Assembly (NCBI RefSeq): GCF_017498525.1 | Contig: NZ_CP071796.1 | Location: 930,001-994,000, forward strand | DNA: 64,000 nucleotides | Reading direction: 5' to 3' | Source: Ottowia testudinis | GTDB taxonomy: Bacteria; Pseudomonadota; Gammaproteobacteria; Burkholderiales; Burkholderiaceae_C | Shown: piece by piece, positions 22,704 to 31,905 of the stretch | Position numbering within the stretch: position 1 is the stretch's first letter | Layout of the letters: every line of letters begins with the position of its first letter | Program-made: the position numbers and the translations under genes | The notes under the pieces: model-generated | Told to the model about the DNA's origin: nothing | Databases searched by the model: none | The model's input: the letters and a program-made list of their open reading frames with translations, nothing else

Positions 22704-25700
22704 TCAGTCCGACTGGCCTTCAGGCACCGCCTTGTCGGTCGGCGCTGCGGACTCGGCGGAGGGTAACGGCGCCGTGCCGATCAGCACGAAGTCGTCCGCC
22801 GGCTTTTCGGCGCGCTCGGCGGCGCTGCGGTGCGCCATGCGCGGCTTGGGCACGCGCTTGCGTGATGCGGCGGGGGCGTCGTTGGGCGGTGGTGCGGCGG
22901 CCACGTCACTTTGGCGCGGCCTGCGTTCGCGCCGGCCGCGTGGCGTCCCCTTTTTGGCCGCGGGCTGGTCGTCGCCCCACGCCAGGCGCAGCGCGGCGCG
23001 CACCGGCTCGGCGTCGGCTGCTTCATCCGGCGCGCCCCCGGCGGCGCTTTCCAGCTGCGCCACCATGCGCGCGATGCGGTCGGCCAGCGATTCGTTGGTG
23101 AGCTTTTCGCGAAAGCGCTCGACCATGAGCGGAAAGCTGAACGGCGTCGGCCGCTGCAGCGCCACCCGCGTGAGCCGCTGCCCCTGCATGCGCGCCAGCG
23201 CGGCGGCCAGGCGGTCGATGTCCAGCTCTTGTTGCAGCAGCTCGCGCTCGGCCTGCAGCAGCAGGCGGTTGGCCGGATCGTGCTGCTGAAACACGTCGAA
23301 ATACAGCGACGCCGATGCCTGCAGCTGCCGGTTAGAGCGCTGCTCGCCAGGGTGGCTTTGAAAGATCAGCCCGGCGATGCGCGCGATCTCGCGAAAGCGG
23401 CGGCGCGCCAGCTCGGTGGCGTTCAGGCTGGCCACCACCTCGGCCAGCAGATGGCGCCGCGCGCGGGCGTCCGCATCATCGGTTGCTCTGTTTTCAGTAG
23501 TGTCATCCCAAAGATCGGCGCGGACAAAGGCCGATTTTTCATCGAAAACGACGTCGTGCACGGCGTTGTCCAGCCGGCGCCGGCGAGGCGCTGGCGCGGC
23601 GGGGGCTGGCATCGCGTCCGCCTCGCGCACCCGCCTTGGGCCCGTGCCCGCGATCAGCCCCGGCAGCAGCGCCGCCCAGTCGATGGGCTTGGCCGACAGC
23701 AGCTCCAGCCCATAGTCGTTGAAGGCCAGCGAAAACGTACCCGCCTCGTGCTGCGCCGCGCGCCAGGCCAGCAGCCCCGCCAAGCCCATGTGCACCTGGC
23801 GGCCGGCAAACGGGTAGAGAAACAGGTGCCAACCTTCGCGGCTGTGCAGCGTTTCGGCCAGCAGCACGTCGGGCGTCGGCAACTGCGACCAACGCTGCTG
23901 CAGCGCCAGCAGCGGCGCCACGGCCTGCATCTCGGGCCCGTCGATGCGGCCGGCGTCGAAGGCGGCCAGCTCGGCCACCACGGCGTCGGCCAGCGTGTTC
24001 GACAGCGGCATGCGCGCGCCGTTCCAACGCGGCAGGGCGGCGCTGCCGGCCGGCGCGCGGCGCACGTAGGCGGTCATCTGCTCGGTGCGCACCAGCGCCA
24101 GCAGGCGGCCGGCAAACAGGAACACATCGCCGGGGTTCAGCCGCGCGATGAAGCTCTCTTCCATCGTCCCCAGCTTGCCGCCGCCCAGGTACTGCACCGT
24201 CATCGCTGCGTCGCTGACGATGGTGCCGATGTTGGCGCGGTGCCGCCGCGCCAGGCGCTGATCGGGCACGCGCCACACGCCGTCCTCATCGGGCGCCACG
24301 CGCTGAAAGTCGGGGTAGGCGGCCAGCGTGGGGCCGCCCTGGCGCACGAAATCGAGGCACCACTGCCAGTTGTCGGGCGACAAGTCGGCATAGGCCGCCG
24401 TGCGCCGCACCTCGGCGTACAGCGCGTCGGGCACGAAGCCGCCGCCCAGCGCCACGGTGACCAGGTGCTGCACCAGCACGTCGAGCGGCTCGCGCGGGCT
24501 GGGGCGCGCTTCGATCTGGCCCGCCTGCACGGCGGCGCGCGCGGCGGCAGCTTCGACCAGTTCCAGGCTGTGCGTGGGCACCAGCGTGATGCGCGCCGTG
24601 CGCCCCGGCGCGTGGCCGGACCGGCCGGCGCGCTGCAACAGCCGCGCCACGCCGCGCGCCGAGCCGATCTGCAGCACGCGCTCCACCGGCAGAAAGTCCA
24701 CGCCCAGATCGAGGCTGCTGGTGGCCACCACGGCCTTCAGGCGGCCTTCTTTCAAACCCAGCTCCACCCATTCGCGCACGCCCTTGTCGAGCGAGCCGTG
24801 GTGCAGCGCCACCTGGCCGGCAAAGTCGGGCCGCGCCTCGATCAGCGCCTGATACCAGCGCTCGGCCTGCGAGCGGGTGTTGGTGAAGACCAGCGTGGAG
24901 CCGCTCTGGTCGATGGCGGCCGCCACCTGCGGCAGCATCTGCAAGCCCATGTGCCCGGCCCAGGCAAAGCGCTCAGCGCGCGCGGGCAGCAGGGTGTCGA
25001 TGACTAAGGGCTTGTCGATGCGACCCTGGATCAGGGCGGGGCTGGGGGGTGCGGCGGATTTTGAATATTTTCGGCCGCCAGCGCTTGCTGGATGTGCGCG
25101 AGCAGCTATCGATTTAATAGTTGAAGAATTGCTCCTTCCCCCTTTGGGGGAAGGCAGGGATGGGGGCTGGCATTCCACGCTCGCTCTCGCCGCGCTCCCA
25201 CCCCCACCCTCCCCCAGCGGGGGAGGGGGCAACGCCGGCAGCAGCGCCTGCAACGCCTCCGGCAAATTGCCCAACGTGGCCGACATGCCCCACACCATCA
25301 GCTGCGGGTTCCACCCCGACAGCCGCGCCAGCGCCAACTGCACCTGCACGCCGCGCTTGCTGCCCAGCAGCTCGTGCCATTCGTCGGCCACCACCAGCTG
25401 CACCGATTGCAGCGCCTCGCGCGCATCGGCGCGCGCCAGCAGCAGCGACAGGCTTTCGGGCGTGGTCACCAGCACCGTCGGCAGGCGCCGGCTTTGCGCC
25501 GCGCGCTCGCCGCTGGCCGTGTCGCCGGTGCGCAGCCCGCTCGTCCAATACGGCGCCAGATCGGCCAGCGGCCCGCGCAACGCCCGCAGCGTGTCGGCCG
25601 CCAGCGCGCGCATGGGGGTGAGCCACAGCACGGTGAGCGGCGGCGCCTTGGCTGAGTCGGCGGTTGCTTCTGATTCGATAGCTGCTTGCGCTTGATGGGC

Positions 25701-25922
25701 GGGTGCTGGCGGCGCAAAACGCATCAAGGCGCCCAGCCACACGGCCAGCGTCTTGCCCGCGCCCGTGGTGGCGTGCAGCAGCCCGCTGCGGCCTTCCGAC
25801 ATGGCTTGCCAGACTTCAAGCTGGAAAGGGAAGGGGCGATGGCCGCGCGTGGCGAGCCACTTTGTGCCTGCAAGGTTGGTGGTCAACAACGAGTCTTTGG
25901 AATGCGCGTAGCGGCGAACCAT
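22704..25922 (-). CDS. Ligase-associated Lhr-like DExH helicase
   Basis: This 1072-residue superfamily 2 helicase is of the Lhr-core type that accompanies bacterial ATP-dependent ligase and PdeM. It has motif I ATTGAGKT, motif [10 protein letters not shown], the [10 protein letters not shown] segment, motif [18 protein letters not shown], a winged-helix region and the Lhr C-terminal domain. It is longer than family members because of two insertions made of dispersed repeats: residues about 70-85 and about 226-287. Neither breaks the frame. The opening ([19 protein letters not shown]) is atypical, perhaps because the Kiwa insertion changed the 5' end. The basic C-terminal tail is low in complexity. 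Confidence 0.9.
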   Translation of the reverse strand: MVRRYAHSKDSLLTTNLAGTKWLATRGHRPFPFQLEVWQAMSEGRSGLLHATTGAGKTLAVWLGALMRFAPPAPAHQAQAAIESEATADSAKAPPLTVLWLTPMRALAADTLRALRGPLADLAPYWTSGLRTGDTASGERAAQSRRLPTVLVTTPESLSLLLARADAREALQSVQLVVADEWHELLGSKRGVQVQLALARLSGWNPQLMVWGMSATLGNLPEALQALLPALPPPPLGEGGGGSAARASVECQPPSLPSPKGGRSNSSTIKSIAARAHPASAGGRKYSKSAAPPSPALIQGRIDKPLVIDTLLPARAERFAWAGHMGLQMLPQVAAAIDQSGSTLVFTNTRSQAERWYQALIEARPDFAGQVALHHGSLDKGVREWVELGLKEGRLKAVVATSSLDLGVDFLPVERVLQIGSARGVARLLQRAGRSGHAPGRTARITLVPTHSLELVEAAAARAAVQAGQIEARPSPREPLDVLVQHLVTVALGGGFVPDALYAEVRRTAAYADLSPDNWQWCLDFVRQGGPTLAAYPDFQRVAPDEDGVWRVPDQRLARRHRANIGTIVSDAAMTVQYLGGGKLGTMEESFIARLNPGDVFLFAGRLLALVRTEQMTAYVRRAPAGSAALPRWNGARMPLSNTLADAVVAELAAFDAGRIDGPEMQAVAPLLALQQRWSQLPTPDVLLAETLHSREGWHLFLYPFAGRQVHMGLAGLLAWRAAQHEAGTFSLAFNDYGLELLSAKPIDWAALLPGLIAGTGPRRVREADAMPAPAAPAPRRRRLDNAVHDVVFDEKSAFVRADLWDDTTENRATDDADARARRHLLAEVVASLNATELARRRFREIARIAGLIFQSHPGEQRSNRQLQASASLYFDVFQQHDPANRLLLQAERELLQQELDIDRLAAALARMQGQRLTRVALQRPTPFSFPLMVERFREKLTNESLADRIARMVAQLESAAGGAPDEAADAEPVRAALRLAWGDDQPAAKKGTPRGRRERRPRQSDVAAAPPPNDAPAASRKRVPKPRMAHRSAAERAEKPADDFVLIGTAPLPSAESAAPTDKAVPEGQSD
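25061..25121. repeat. Dispersed repeat copy 6, inside the helicase coding sequence
   Basis: GAATATTTTCGGCCGCCAGC, GCTTGCTGGATGTGCGCGAG and CAGCTATCGATTTAATAG. It is translated in frame as [17 protein letters not shown], parallel to the copy in the ligase gene. Confidence 0.65.
25122..25240. repeat. GC-rich inverted repeat inside the helicase coding sequence
   Basis: CTTCCCCCTTTGGGGGAAG, then about 50 bp later CCCTCCCCCAGCGGGGGAGG. Such C/G-tract hairpins are common extragenic repeats in this order. Here the 119-bp block is read through in frame as a Pro/Gly-rich insertion (residues about 226-267). Confidence 0.6.
25666..25712. repeat. Dispersed repeat copy 7, inside the helicase coding sequence
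   Basis: TCTGATTCGATAGCTGCTTG and CGCTTGATGGGCGGGTGCTG. It is read in frame on the minus strand as [15 protein letters not shown], similar to the peptide in the DUF3108 linker. Confidence 0.6.
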
Positions 25923-26024
25923 CGAGTTCAGTTTAGACGGAGATCAAAGGCGTTCATAGGTTAGAGTGGCTCCGAACGGTGGTCGTAGTACGCTGCCATC
26001 GAGCACTCAGGCTGGTAAACCGTT

Positions 26025-26063
26025 AAAACCGGTTTTGATCATTATTAGTCGATCTTATGATCA
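26025..26063. promoter_or_regulatory. Palindromes upstream of kwaA
   Basis: AAAACCGGTTTT (26025-26036) is a perfect 12-bp palindrome and is followed by two TGATCA sites (26036-26041, 26058-26063). They lie about 80-120 bp before the kwaA start, in the AT-rich part of the insertion. A TTGACT hexamer at 26089 could be a -35 element with a weak -10. A regulatory role is inferred from symmetry and position. Confidence 0.4.
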
Positions 26064-26142
26064 CATTGGTCCCGTTAATGCGTAATAGTTGACTCCCGTC
26101 CGAGCGATGTCAATACGGCATACGATGCCGATAGGAAATTTT

Positions 26143-26718
26143 ATGCGGATTCGATTAATTCCAGCGCTGCTAATTTTTATCGGTTCGTACTTACCTCTTG
26201 CTGTCGTGCTCGCGCTACAAGATGTCCCTGCATCAGTCTGGAATGCTAAGCTTTGCTTTTCTTTGAGTGGCTGTAACTTCGAAATTTTCTCTCATTCTTA
26301 CGCTGTCGTTACCAGTCTTTTGGTCACGGGGGCGAGTTTTGTAATTACGCTTCTAATATTGAAAAGCCTAAGTTACCCGTTTGAAGTTGAATTAAGAGAA
26401 CCAAAGCCTATACCGAGCGAGTTGATAGGTTATAGTTTTCCATACATTGTGTCATTTATGGGGGTTGACTATGCGACGCCAGGAAAAGTCGCTGGATTGA
26501 TTGTTTTCCTGATTTGGCTATTCATGATTACATATAGGGCTGGTGAGATTATCATGAATCCGCTTCTTTTGGTGTTTGGTTGGAATCTTTATGAGTGCAA
26601 GATAAACCTTGATGGCTCAGGTGATAGAGTGGTGCGTGTACTATCCCGTCGTAAAATTGGCGGTGGTATTTATAAGTGTCAACTAGTTCAAGATAATTAT
26701 ATTTGTGAGGGCAATTAG
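26143..26718 (+). CDS. kwaA: Kiwa anti-phage system membrane protein KwaA
   Basis: This 191-residue protein has four transmembrane helices (LIPALLIFIGSYLPLAVVLA, AVVTSLLVTGASFVITLLIL, YIVSFMGVDYATPGKVAG with flanks, VAGLIVFLIWLFMITY) and a short cytosolic C-terminus. The topology, the size and the next gene match KwaA, the membrane component of the Kiwa defence system that responds to phage at the inner membrane. The ATG at 26143 has AGGA six bases upstream and starts at helix one; earlier in-frame ATGs (26107, 26125) and TTG 26089 are less likely. Its low GC content differs sharply from its neighbours, which points to transfer. Confidence 0.82.
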   Translation: MRIRLIPALLIFIGSYLPLAVVLALQDVPASVWNAKLCFSLSGCNFEIFSHSYAVVTSLLVTGASFVITLLILKSLSYPFEVELREPKPIPSELIGYSFPYIVSFMGVDYATPGKVAGLIVFLIWLFMITYRAGEIIMNPLLLVFGWNLYECKINLDGSGDRVVRVLSRRKIGGGIYKCQLVQDNYICEGN

Positions 26719-26720
26719 TA

Positions 26721-27635
26721 ATGAGCGCTTTCGACGAATGGAAAAAATTTGACGTTGCATCGTCTTCGGCTCATCTTTGGGTCTTTAAGAAAAGTACCAC
26801 AGATAGCCAATTTAGAGCGTGGTACGTGCAGACCGATCAAGAAGTTCAAGCGTTGTTCAAAAAGCTGGTAATCGAACAAATTGCTTCAACTACTGAGCAG
26901 ATTGTATACGGCCATTTAGCTCAGAACAATGAAGCCAGTTGTCTCATACATGAGATTCCCGATAACGCAAACACTAAGAAGTTGATCGCCGTGTTAGAGA
27001 AGCCAGAGCAAGCGAATATGGCGGAAAAAGCTTCTCAGCTCCAAGGCGCGTTTGGCTATTGCGTTAAGTTTAAATTAAATGGGGAGATCCTTTATGCGAT
27101 TAAAAAAACATCCGTGAGCTGGAAGCCAAAAACTAGAAAATCTTTAGCCAATTTGGTATTTAAGGAAAAAATACTTTCCGCTGAAGAGGAGGAGGTGTTC
27201 TCTTTCGCGTCGAAATTTGATTTTTTCATATATAAAAATTCTGCTTTGATAGCGTCAAAGAAATCATATGAAACTTCAGTGTCCGAAAAAACGGTATACG
27301 CGCAAAGCTTTTCTCAACTCAGCGCATCGCCCGGATTTGCATCGCTTTTCACGAGCGTGGGTCCTTTGACTGCCTATATCGGAGGCAATGCGATGCATCT
27401 CCGTCGGATGGCTGCCGTTGAGCAAAAAGGATTGTTCAATGATCCGAATTTTTTAAAAAAACTGCGACAAGTTAATGCCAGTAGGAAATGGGGTATAAAT
27501 TTTGCGTCGAACGGAAAAATTGTCCCCTGCTCAAATACTGCACGTTTAATTATTTCCGTGCTGCTCGACCATAGATTAATGAGTGAGATAACATCAATTA
27601 CGTATGATGTGCCAGACGCAACGCAAGTAGCGTAA
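26721..27635 (+). CDS. kwaB: Kiwa anti-phage system protein KwaB (DUF4868)
   Basis: This 304-residue soluble protein fits KwaB, which carries DUF4868 and acts with KwaA to block phage replication. Visible pieces include the N-terminal FDVASSSAHLWVFKK region and the mid-protein LNGEILYAIKKTSVSWKPK followed by FKEKILSAEEEEVFSFASKF. The C-terminal part reads QVNASRKWGINFASNGKIV. It starts 2 bp after the kwaA stop behind GAGGG, so the two are one operon. Codon use is AT-rich like kwaA and unlike the flanking repair genes. The family call is from memory of DUF4868 sequence style and context. Confidence 0.82.
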   Translation: MSAFDEWKKFDVASSSAHLWVFKKSTTDSQFRAWYVQTDQEVQALFKKLVIEQIASTTEQIVYGHLAQNNEASCLIHEIPDNANTKKLIAVLEKPEQANMAEKASQLQGAFGYCVKFKLNGEILYAIKKTSVSWKPKTRKSLANLVFKEKILSAEEEEVFSFASKFDFFIYKNSALIASKKSYETSVSEKTVYAQSFSQLSASPGFASLFTSVGPLTAYIGGNAMHLRRMAAVEQKGLFNDPNFLKKLRQVNASRKWGINFASNGKIVPCSNTARLIISVLLDHRLMSEITSITYDVPDATQVA

Positions 27636-27767
27636 TTATTCGGATTTTTGTTCGGCCACTTTTTCGGCCTGCACGCTCATATCTAGTTAGAACTAGTGAG
27701 CTTTTACGGTGGTATTGAATTTGGATTTCCTTGCCTTTTAGATGAAGTAAATTCGCTGCCCTTATTT

Positions 27768-29600
27768 CTAAAGCCCATTGCCCGCGTTGTGAGTTCTCTC
27801 GACTGTCGGTAGAAGGGTTACCAACGTCCCCACAGTATCCGCCTCGCCAACCGGCTTGTCCTGCCGCCACCTCAGCATCCTCGGAAACCGCACCGCGATC
27901 CCGCTCTTGTGCCTTGCCGAGCGGCTGATACCTTCAAACCCCAACTCGAACACCAGCGTCGGTTCCACACTGCGCACGGGGCCGAAGGTTTCGCGGGTGG
28001 TTTTGCGGATGATGGCGTCGACTTGGCGCATTTCTTCGTCGGTCAGGCCCGAATACGCCTTGGCAAACGGCACCAGCGTGCGCTCGGAGTCGTCGGGCGG
28101 GCCGCTCCAGACGGCGAAGGTGTAGTCGCTGTACAGGCTGGCGCGGCGGCCGTGGCCGCGTTGGGCGTAGATGAGCACGGCGTCGACGCTCATGGGGTCG
28201 ATCTTCCACTTCCACCACAGGCCGAGCGCGGGGCGCGTGGCCGGGGTCGCGGGCGCGTCGGCATCGGCGGCCACGCCGGCCAGCGCGGTCTTGGTGCGGC
28301 CGACGCCGTAGCGCGCGTCGCGGTGCTTGAGCATGAAGCCTTCGGTGCCTAAGCGGCGCGCCGCTTCGCGCTGGCGCGCCAGGTCGGCCCACGAATCACC
28401 CGCCAGAAGCGGCGACAGGTGCAGCGCCGGGTGCGGGTGCGCGGCGGCCAGCGCTTCGAGCGCGGCGCGGCGCGCGTGTTGCGGCGCGGCACGCAGGTCG
28501 GCGCCGTTCAGCTCCAGCAGGTCGTAGGCCAGCAGCACGACGGGCACTTCGGCCAGCAGTTTGGCACCGAGCGTCTTGCGGCCGATGCGGCGCTGCAGGG
28601 CGGCAAAGGGTTGCACGCTGCCGGCGAACACGGCGTGGGCGTCGGCGGTATTTGCATAATTTGGGCCGCCAGCGCTTGTCTGGCCAGCGCGAGCAGCTAT
28701 CAAATCCGTAGTTTTCCAGACCACGATTTCGCCGTCGAGCACGGTGCCTTCGGGCAGCGTGGCGCCCAGGGCGGTCAGTTCAGGGAAGCGGTCGGTCACC
28801 AGGTCTTCGCCGCGCGACCAGATGAAGACCTGGCCGTCGCGCACCACCAGCTGGGCGCGGATACCGTCCCATTTCCACTCGATTTGCCACTGCGCGGGCG
28901 CGCCGAGCAGTTCGTCAAAGCGCGCCAGCGGCTCGTTGAACGGGTGCGCCAGGTAGAACGGATAAGGCTGGCCGCCGCGCGCGCCCAGCAGCGTGGGCGC
29001 GTCGGCCGGCGCGGTAAGGGCGCTGAAATCGGCCGCGGTGGGCCGCGCGCCGGGCTGGGTGTAGCCCATCAGGCGCTGGGCGACGAGTTTTGAATCGACC
29101 CCGCTGACGGCGGCCAGCGCCTGCGTCACCTGCAGTTTCGACACGCCAACGCGAAACGCGCCGGTGATGAGCTTGAAGTACACCAGCCGCTCATCGGCGG
29201 CCAGTTCGCGCCACTGTGCTTCAAGCCGCGCGTGCAGCGCCTCGGGTGGCAGGCCGCGCAGGGGCAGCAGGTGGTGTTGCAGCCAGTCGGCCAGCGGGCG
29301 CTCGGCGGGGGCGGCGGGTTCGGGCAGCAGCAGGCTGATGGTTTCGGCCAGGTCTCCCACGGCTTCGTAGCTTTCGTCGAACAGCCATTCGGGCAGGCCG
29401 GCTGCGTCGCGCGCCAGTTCGCGCAGCACGCGCGTGGGCACCAGCTGACGCGGCTTGCCGCCGGCCAGAAAGTAGACCGCCCAAGCGGCATCGGCCGCGG
29501 CGGCGGCGCGCAGGTAGTCTTGCAGCGCGGCCTGCTTGGCCAGGTTGGCCGTGCTGGCGTCCAGCGCGCGGTAGAGGGCGGCGAAGCGTTGCACAATCAC
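27768..29600 (-). CDS. ATP-dependent DNA ligase of the ligase-associated repair cluster
   Basis: This 610-residue enzyme of the bacterial LigB/LigC-like class seals DNA nicks using ATP. The nucleotidyl-transfer motif I is EWKWDGIRAQ with its active lysine. Motifs III (IWSRGEDLVTDRFPEL) and V (LWWKWKIDPMSVDAVL) follow, as does an OB-fold C-terminus. The start is GTG 29600. A dispersed repeat copy lies in frame at about residues 296-317. The last residues (TVERTHNAGNGL) differ from the usual ending and face the Kiwa insertion, so the 3' end may have been altered. Confidence 0.93.
   Translation of the reverse strand: MIVQRFAALYRALDASTANLAKQAALQDYLRAAAAADAAWAVYFLAGGKPRQLVPTRVLRELARDAAGLPEWLFDESYEAVGDLAETISLLLPEPAAPAERPLADWLQHHLLPLRGLPPEALHARLEAQWRELAADERLVYFKLITGAFRVGVSKLQVTQALAAVSGVDSKLVAQRLMGYTQPGARPTAADFSALTAPADAPTLLGARGGQPYPFYLAHPFNEPLARFDELLGAPAQWQIEWKWDGIRAQLVVRDGQVFIWSRGEDLVTDRFPELTALGATLPEGTVLDGEIVVWKTTDLIAARAGQTSAGGPNYANTADAHAVFAGSVQPFAALQRRIGRKTLGAKLLAEVPVVLLAYDLLELNGADLRAAPQHARRAALEALAAAHPHPALHLSPLLAGDSWADLARQREAARRLGTEGFMLKHRDARYGVGRTKTALAGVAADADAPATPATRPALGLWWKWKIDPMSVDAVLIYAQRGHGRRASLYSDYTFAVWSGPPDDSERTLVPFAKAYSGLTDEEMRQVDAIIRKTTRETFGPVRSVEPTLVFELGFEGISRSARHKSGIAVRFPRMLRWRQDKPVGEADTVGTLVTLLPTVERTHNAGNGL
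28649..28712. repeat. Dispersed repeat copy 8, inside the ligase coding sequence
   Basis: TATTTGCATAATTTGGGCCG, CCAGCGCTTGTCTGGCCAGC and GCGAGCAGCTATCAAATCCG. It is translated in frame as LIAARAGQTSAGGPNYA, the same peptide frame as in the helicase copy. Confidence 0.65.
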
Positions 29601-29623
29601 CCCGCATTCAGTGGAGCTGACGC

Positions 29624-30832
29624 ATGAAGTGGATCCGGGCGGTGAGGCGGGCGTTGTTTGGCAAGGTCATTGACTGGAGATTTCGTCAGCGACAACACAA
29701 GCTGGAGGGGTACGTATGCCACCGGCTGGAGCCTGAGCTGGAGGCGCGGGGCTTCACTCATTGCCACGCGCAAGCCTTTGTCAGCCTTCGCGTGCCCACC
29801 GTGCACCTTCGCCGCGCCGATTTCGGCACCCAGGACCAAATCAACGTGTTCGAGGTGGATGTGGATGAGATGGGCGACAAGCGTCTCTTTTTTCGGCCGT
29901 TCGTGCTCTTTTTCAGCCCGGCCAAGACGATCTTTGACATTTTGCTGGGTGAGGGGCCGCCTGGGATCAGCGCATTCGGCAGCCTGGGTTACGAAGAAAT
30001 CTTCGGGCCGCTGCCTCTGCGCAATCAGAGCGATGCCGACCGTGCCGTGGAGGCTCTGATCAAACACTGGCTCCCGCTGCTGGATCAGACCGCCACCTTG
30101 CAATCGCTGCACGAGGCGCTGTCGCGGTCCCGCAGGGCGCACGCCTGCTGGGTCGATCGTGAAGGATGGAAGGGTTTGATCCAGCTCGCCCATCTGCTGC
30201 AGAGCCCACAGCTGCCGCAGCACATGGCGGACTACGTCGCGTTCGCGGCCAAAGAGGGCCCGCAGGCCGAGATGCGCGCAGAGGGGTTCGTGCGCTGCAT
30301 GCAAGCCATGCCGCCGCTCGACTGGGCGCCACCGTACAGCCCGCGCCGTGGGCCTTTCGGCGACGAAGGTGTGCCGACCTCCACCCTGGCGGCGCACGAC
30401 GAGCGCGACGACATGATGACCACGCTGGCGTTTCACAGCCTCGTCAGACTGATGGCGCGCGACGAAGCCGAGGCGCGGGAATTCACGGCCCGGTTGAATG
30501 CGGTGATCGTTGGCGGCGAAACGGTTTCGCTGGCGCTGCTTCGCGGCGCGGCCGAGCCTGCCTTGTGCGTGTTCGACTGGCGCGGCGCGCACGGCCAGCA
30601 CCTGATGCTGGGGGACCTGATCAATGCCTGGGGCATGCAGGCGGCGCCGATCGAACATCATGACGACATGGCGCGGCAATTCGACGCCGCATCGAAAGTG
30701 GCCCGTGCGTGCCGGCTCGCGCTGCTGGCGGTGGAGACGCTTTCGGACATGTTCGTTTTTCTCTGCGTTCGGGCCGATGATGAAAAAATGGTGAAGGAAC
30801 TGCTCCATAGCGCGGGGTTGCGCACGGTTTAG
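29624..30832 (+). CDS. 402-residue protein of unknown function within the repair cluster
   Basis: This protein has no recognised domain. It is soluble, with no signal peptide or membrane segment, and has a basic N-terminus (MKWIRAVRRALFGKVIDWRFR) and a beta-rich first third (FVSLRVPTVHLRRADFG, INVFEVDVDEMGDKR). Helical middle and C-terminal parts follow. It lies on the plus strand between the ligase and exonuclease genes, opposite to both, starts 23 bp from the ligase start, and its end overlaps the exonuclease stop by 4 bp. GC content is like the host. Such a place can hold accessory or defence genes, but no function can be assigned. Confidence 0.6.
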   Translation: MKWIRAVRRALFGKVIDWRFRQRQHKLEGYVCHRLEPELEARGFTHCHAQAFVSLRVPTVHLRRADFGTQDQINVFEVDVDEMGDKRLFFRPFVLFFSPAKTIFDILLGEGPPGISAFGSLGYEEIFGPLPLRNQSDADRAVEALIKHWLPLLDQTATLQSLHEALSRSRRAHACWVDREGWKGLIQLAHLLQSPQLPQHMADYVAFAAKEGPQAEMRAEGFVRCMQAMPPLDWAPPYSPRRGPFGDEGVPTSTLAAHDERDDMMTTLAFHSLVRLMARDEAEAREFTARLNAVIVGGETVSLALLRGAAEPALCVFDWRGAHGQHLMLGDLINAWGMQAAPIEHHDDMARQFDAASKVARACRLALLAVETLSDMFVFLCVRADDEKMVKELLHSAGLRTV

Positions 30833-31905
30833 GGCGCCTGCGCCGGAGCTTCGGGCAACGCATCGTCGTCATCGCCGCCGTACTGCGTCTCGAACGCCTG
30901 CGCGTCCAGCCCCTGCTCGCGCAGCCAGCGCACCATCACCGGGATGCTGCCGTGGGTGACGATCACGCGCTCGGCCCCCGTGGCGCCGATGGCCGCTTGC
31001 AGGCCGGGCCAGTCGGCGTGGTCGCTCATCACGAAGCCGCGATCCACCCCGCGCCGGCGCCGCGTGCCGCGCACCTGCATCCAGCCCGAGGCGAAGGCAT
31101 CCGCATGGTCGCCAAAGCGGCGCAGCCAGAGCGAGCCGGCGGCCGAGGGCGGTGCAACGACCAGCGCGCGCGACAGGGCGGCCTTGTCGATGCCGGGGTC
31201 GGTCACCAGCTGTGTGGGCGGCAGCGCCACGCCTTCGGCGCGGTAGGCGGCGTTGAGCGGTTCGATGGCGCCGTGGCAGATCAGCGGGCCGACGCTGGCG
31301 TCGGCCCCGTGCAGGATACGCTGAGCCTTGCCGAAGGCGTAGGCGTAGACGATCGAGCAGCGCCCGGCTGCCGCGTTGGCTTGCCACCAGGTGTTGATCT
31401 CGGCCGTCAGCGCGGCCTGCGGCTGCCAGCGGTAGATCGGCAGGCCAAAGGTCGATTCGGTGATGAACACGTGGCAGCGCACCGGCTTGAAGGGCGCGCA
31501 GGTGCCGTCGTCTTGCAATTTGTAATCGCCCGAGGCGACCCAGACCTGGCCGCCGTGTTCCAGCCGCACCTGCGCCGACCCCAGCACGTGCCCCGCAGGG
31601 TGCAGCGACAGGCGCACGCCGTTCAGGTCGATGGCCTCGCCATAGGCCAGCGTCTGCAGGTGGATGTCGGCGCCCAGCCGCGCGCGCAGAATGCCGGCGC
31701 TTTGCGCGTGCGCCAGATACGCGCCGTGCCCGCGCCGCGCGTGGTCGCCGTGCGCGTGCGTGATGACGGCGCGCGCCACCGGCTTCCACGGGTCGATGTG
31801 AAAGTCGCCTGGCGGGCAGTACAGCCCTTCGGGGCGCTGCACGATCAGGTCGCGGGGGGATGCGTCGGCGGCGATGGACAAATCCTTGGCAAAAGTCACT
31901 GGCAT
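30829..31905 (-). CDS. Ligase-associated DNA damage response exonuclease
   Basis: This 358-residue metallo-beta-lactamase-fold nuclease is the exonuclease partner of bacterial ligase clusters. It has the family opening LIVQRPEGLYCPPGDFHIDPW, the metal motif ITHAHGDHARRG, the VLGSAQVRLEHGGQVWVASGDY block and the RXXKL-like TDPGIDKAALSRALVVAPPS segment. It is the promoter-proximal gene of the minus-strand cluster exonuclease-ligase-helicase-PdeM, which is split here by inserted plus-strand genes. Confidence 0.92.
   Translation of the reverse strand: MPVTFAKDLSIAADASPRDLIVQRPEGLYCPPGDFHIDPWKPVARAVITHAHGDHARRGHGAYLAHAQSAGILRARLGADIHLQTLAYGEAIDLNGVRLSLHPAGHVLGSAQVRLEHGGQVWVASGDYKLQDDGTCAPFKPVRCHVFITESTFGLPIYRWQPQAALTAEINTWWQANAAAGRCSIVYAYAFGKAQRILHGADASVGPLICHGAIEPLNAAYRAEGVALPPTQLVTDPGIDKAALSRALVVAPPSAAGSLWLRRFGDHADAFASGWMQVRGTRRRRGVDRGFVMSDHADWPGLQAAIGATGAERVIVTHGSIPVMVRWLREQGLDAQAFETQYGGDDDDALPEAPAQAP

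Noticed and set aside
22911-25007. 698-codon open frame on the plus strand
   Set aside because: It lies fully opposite the Lhr-like helicase and has antisense-type composition (Ala/Arg/Gln/His) without motifs.
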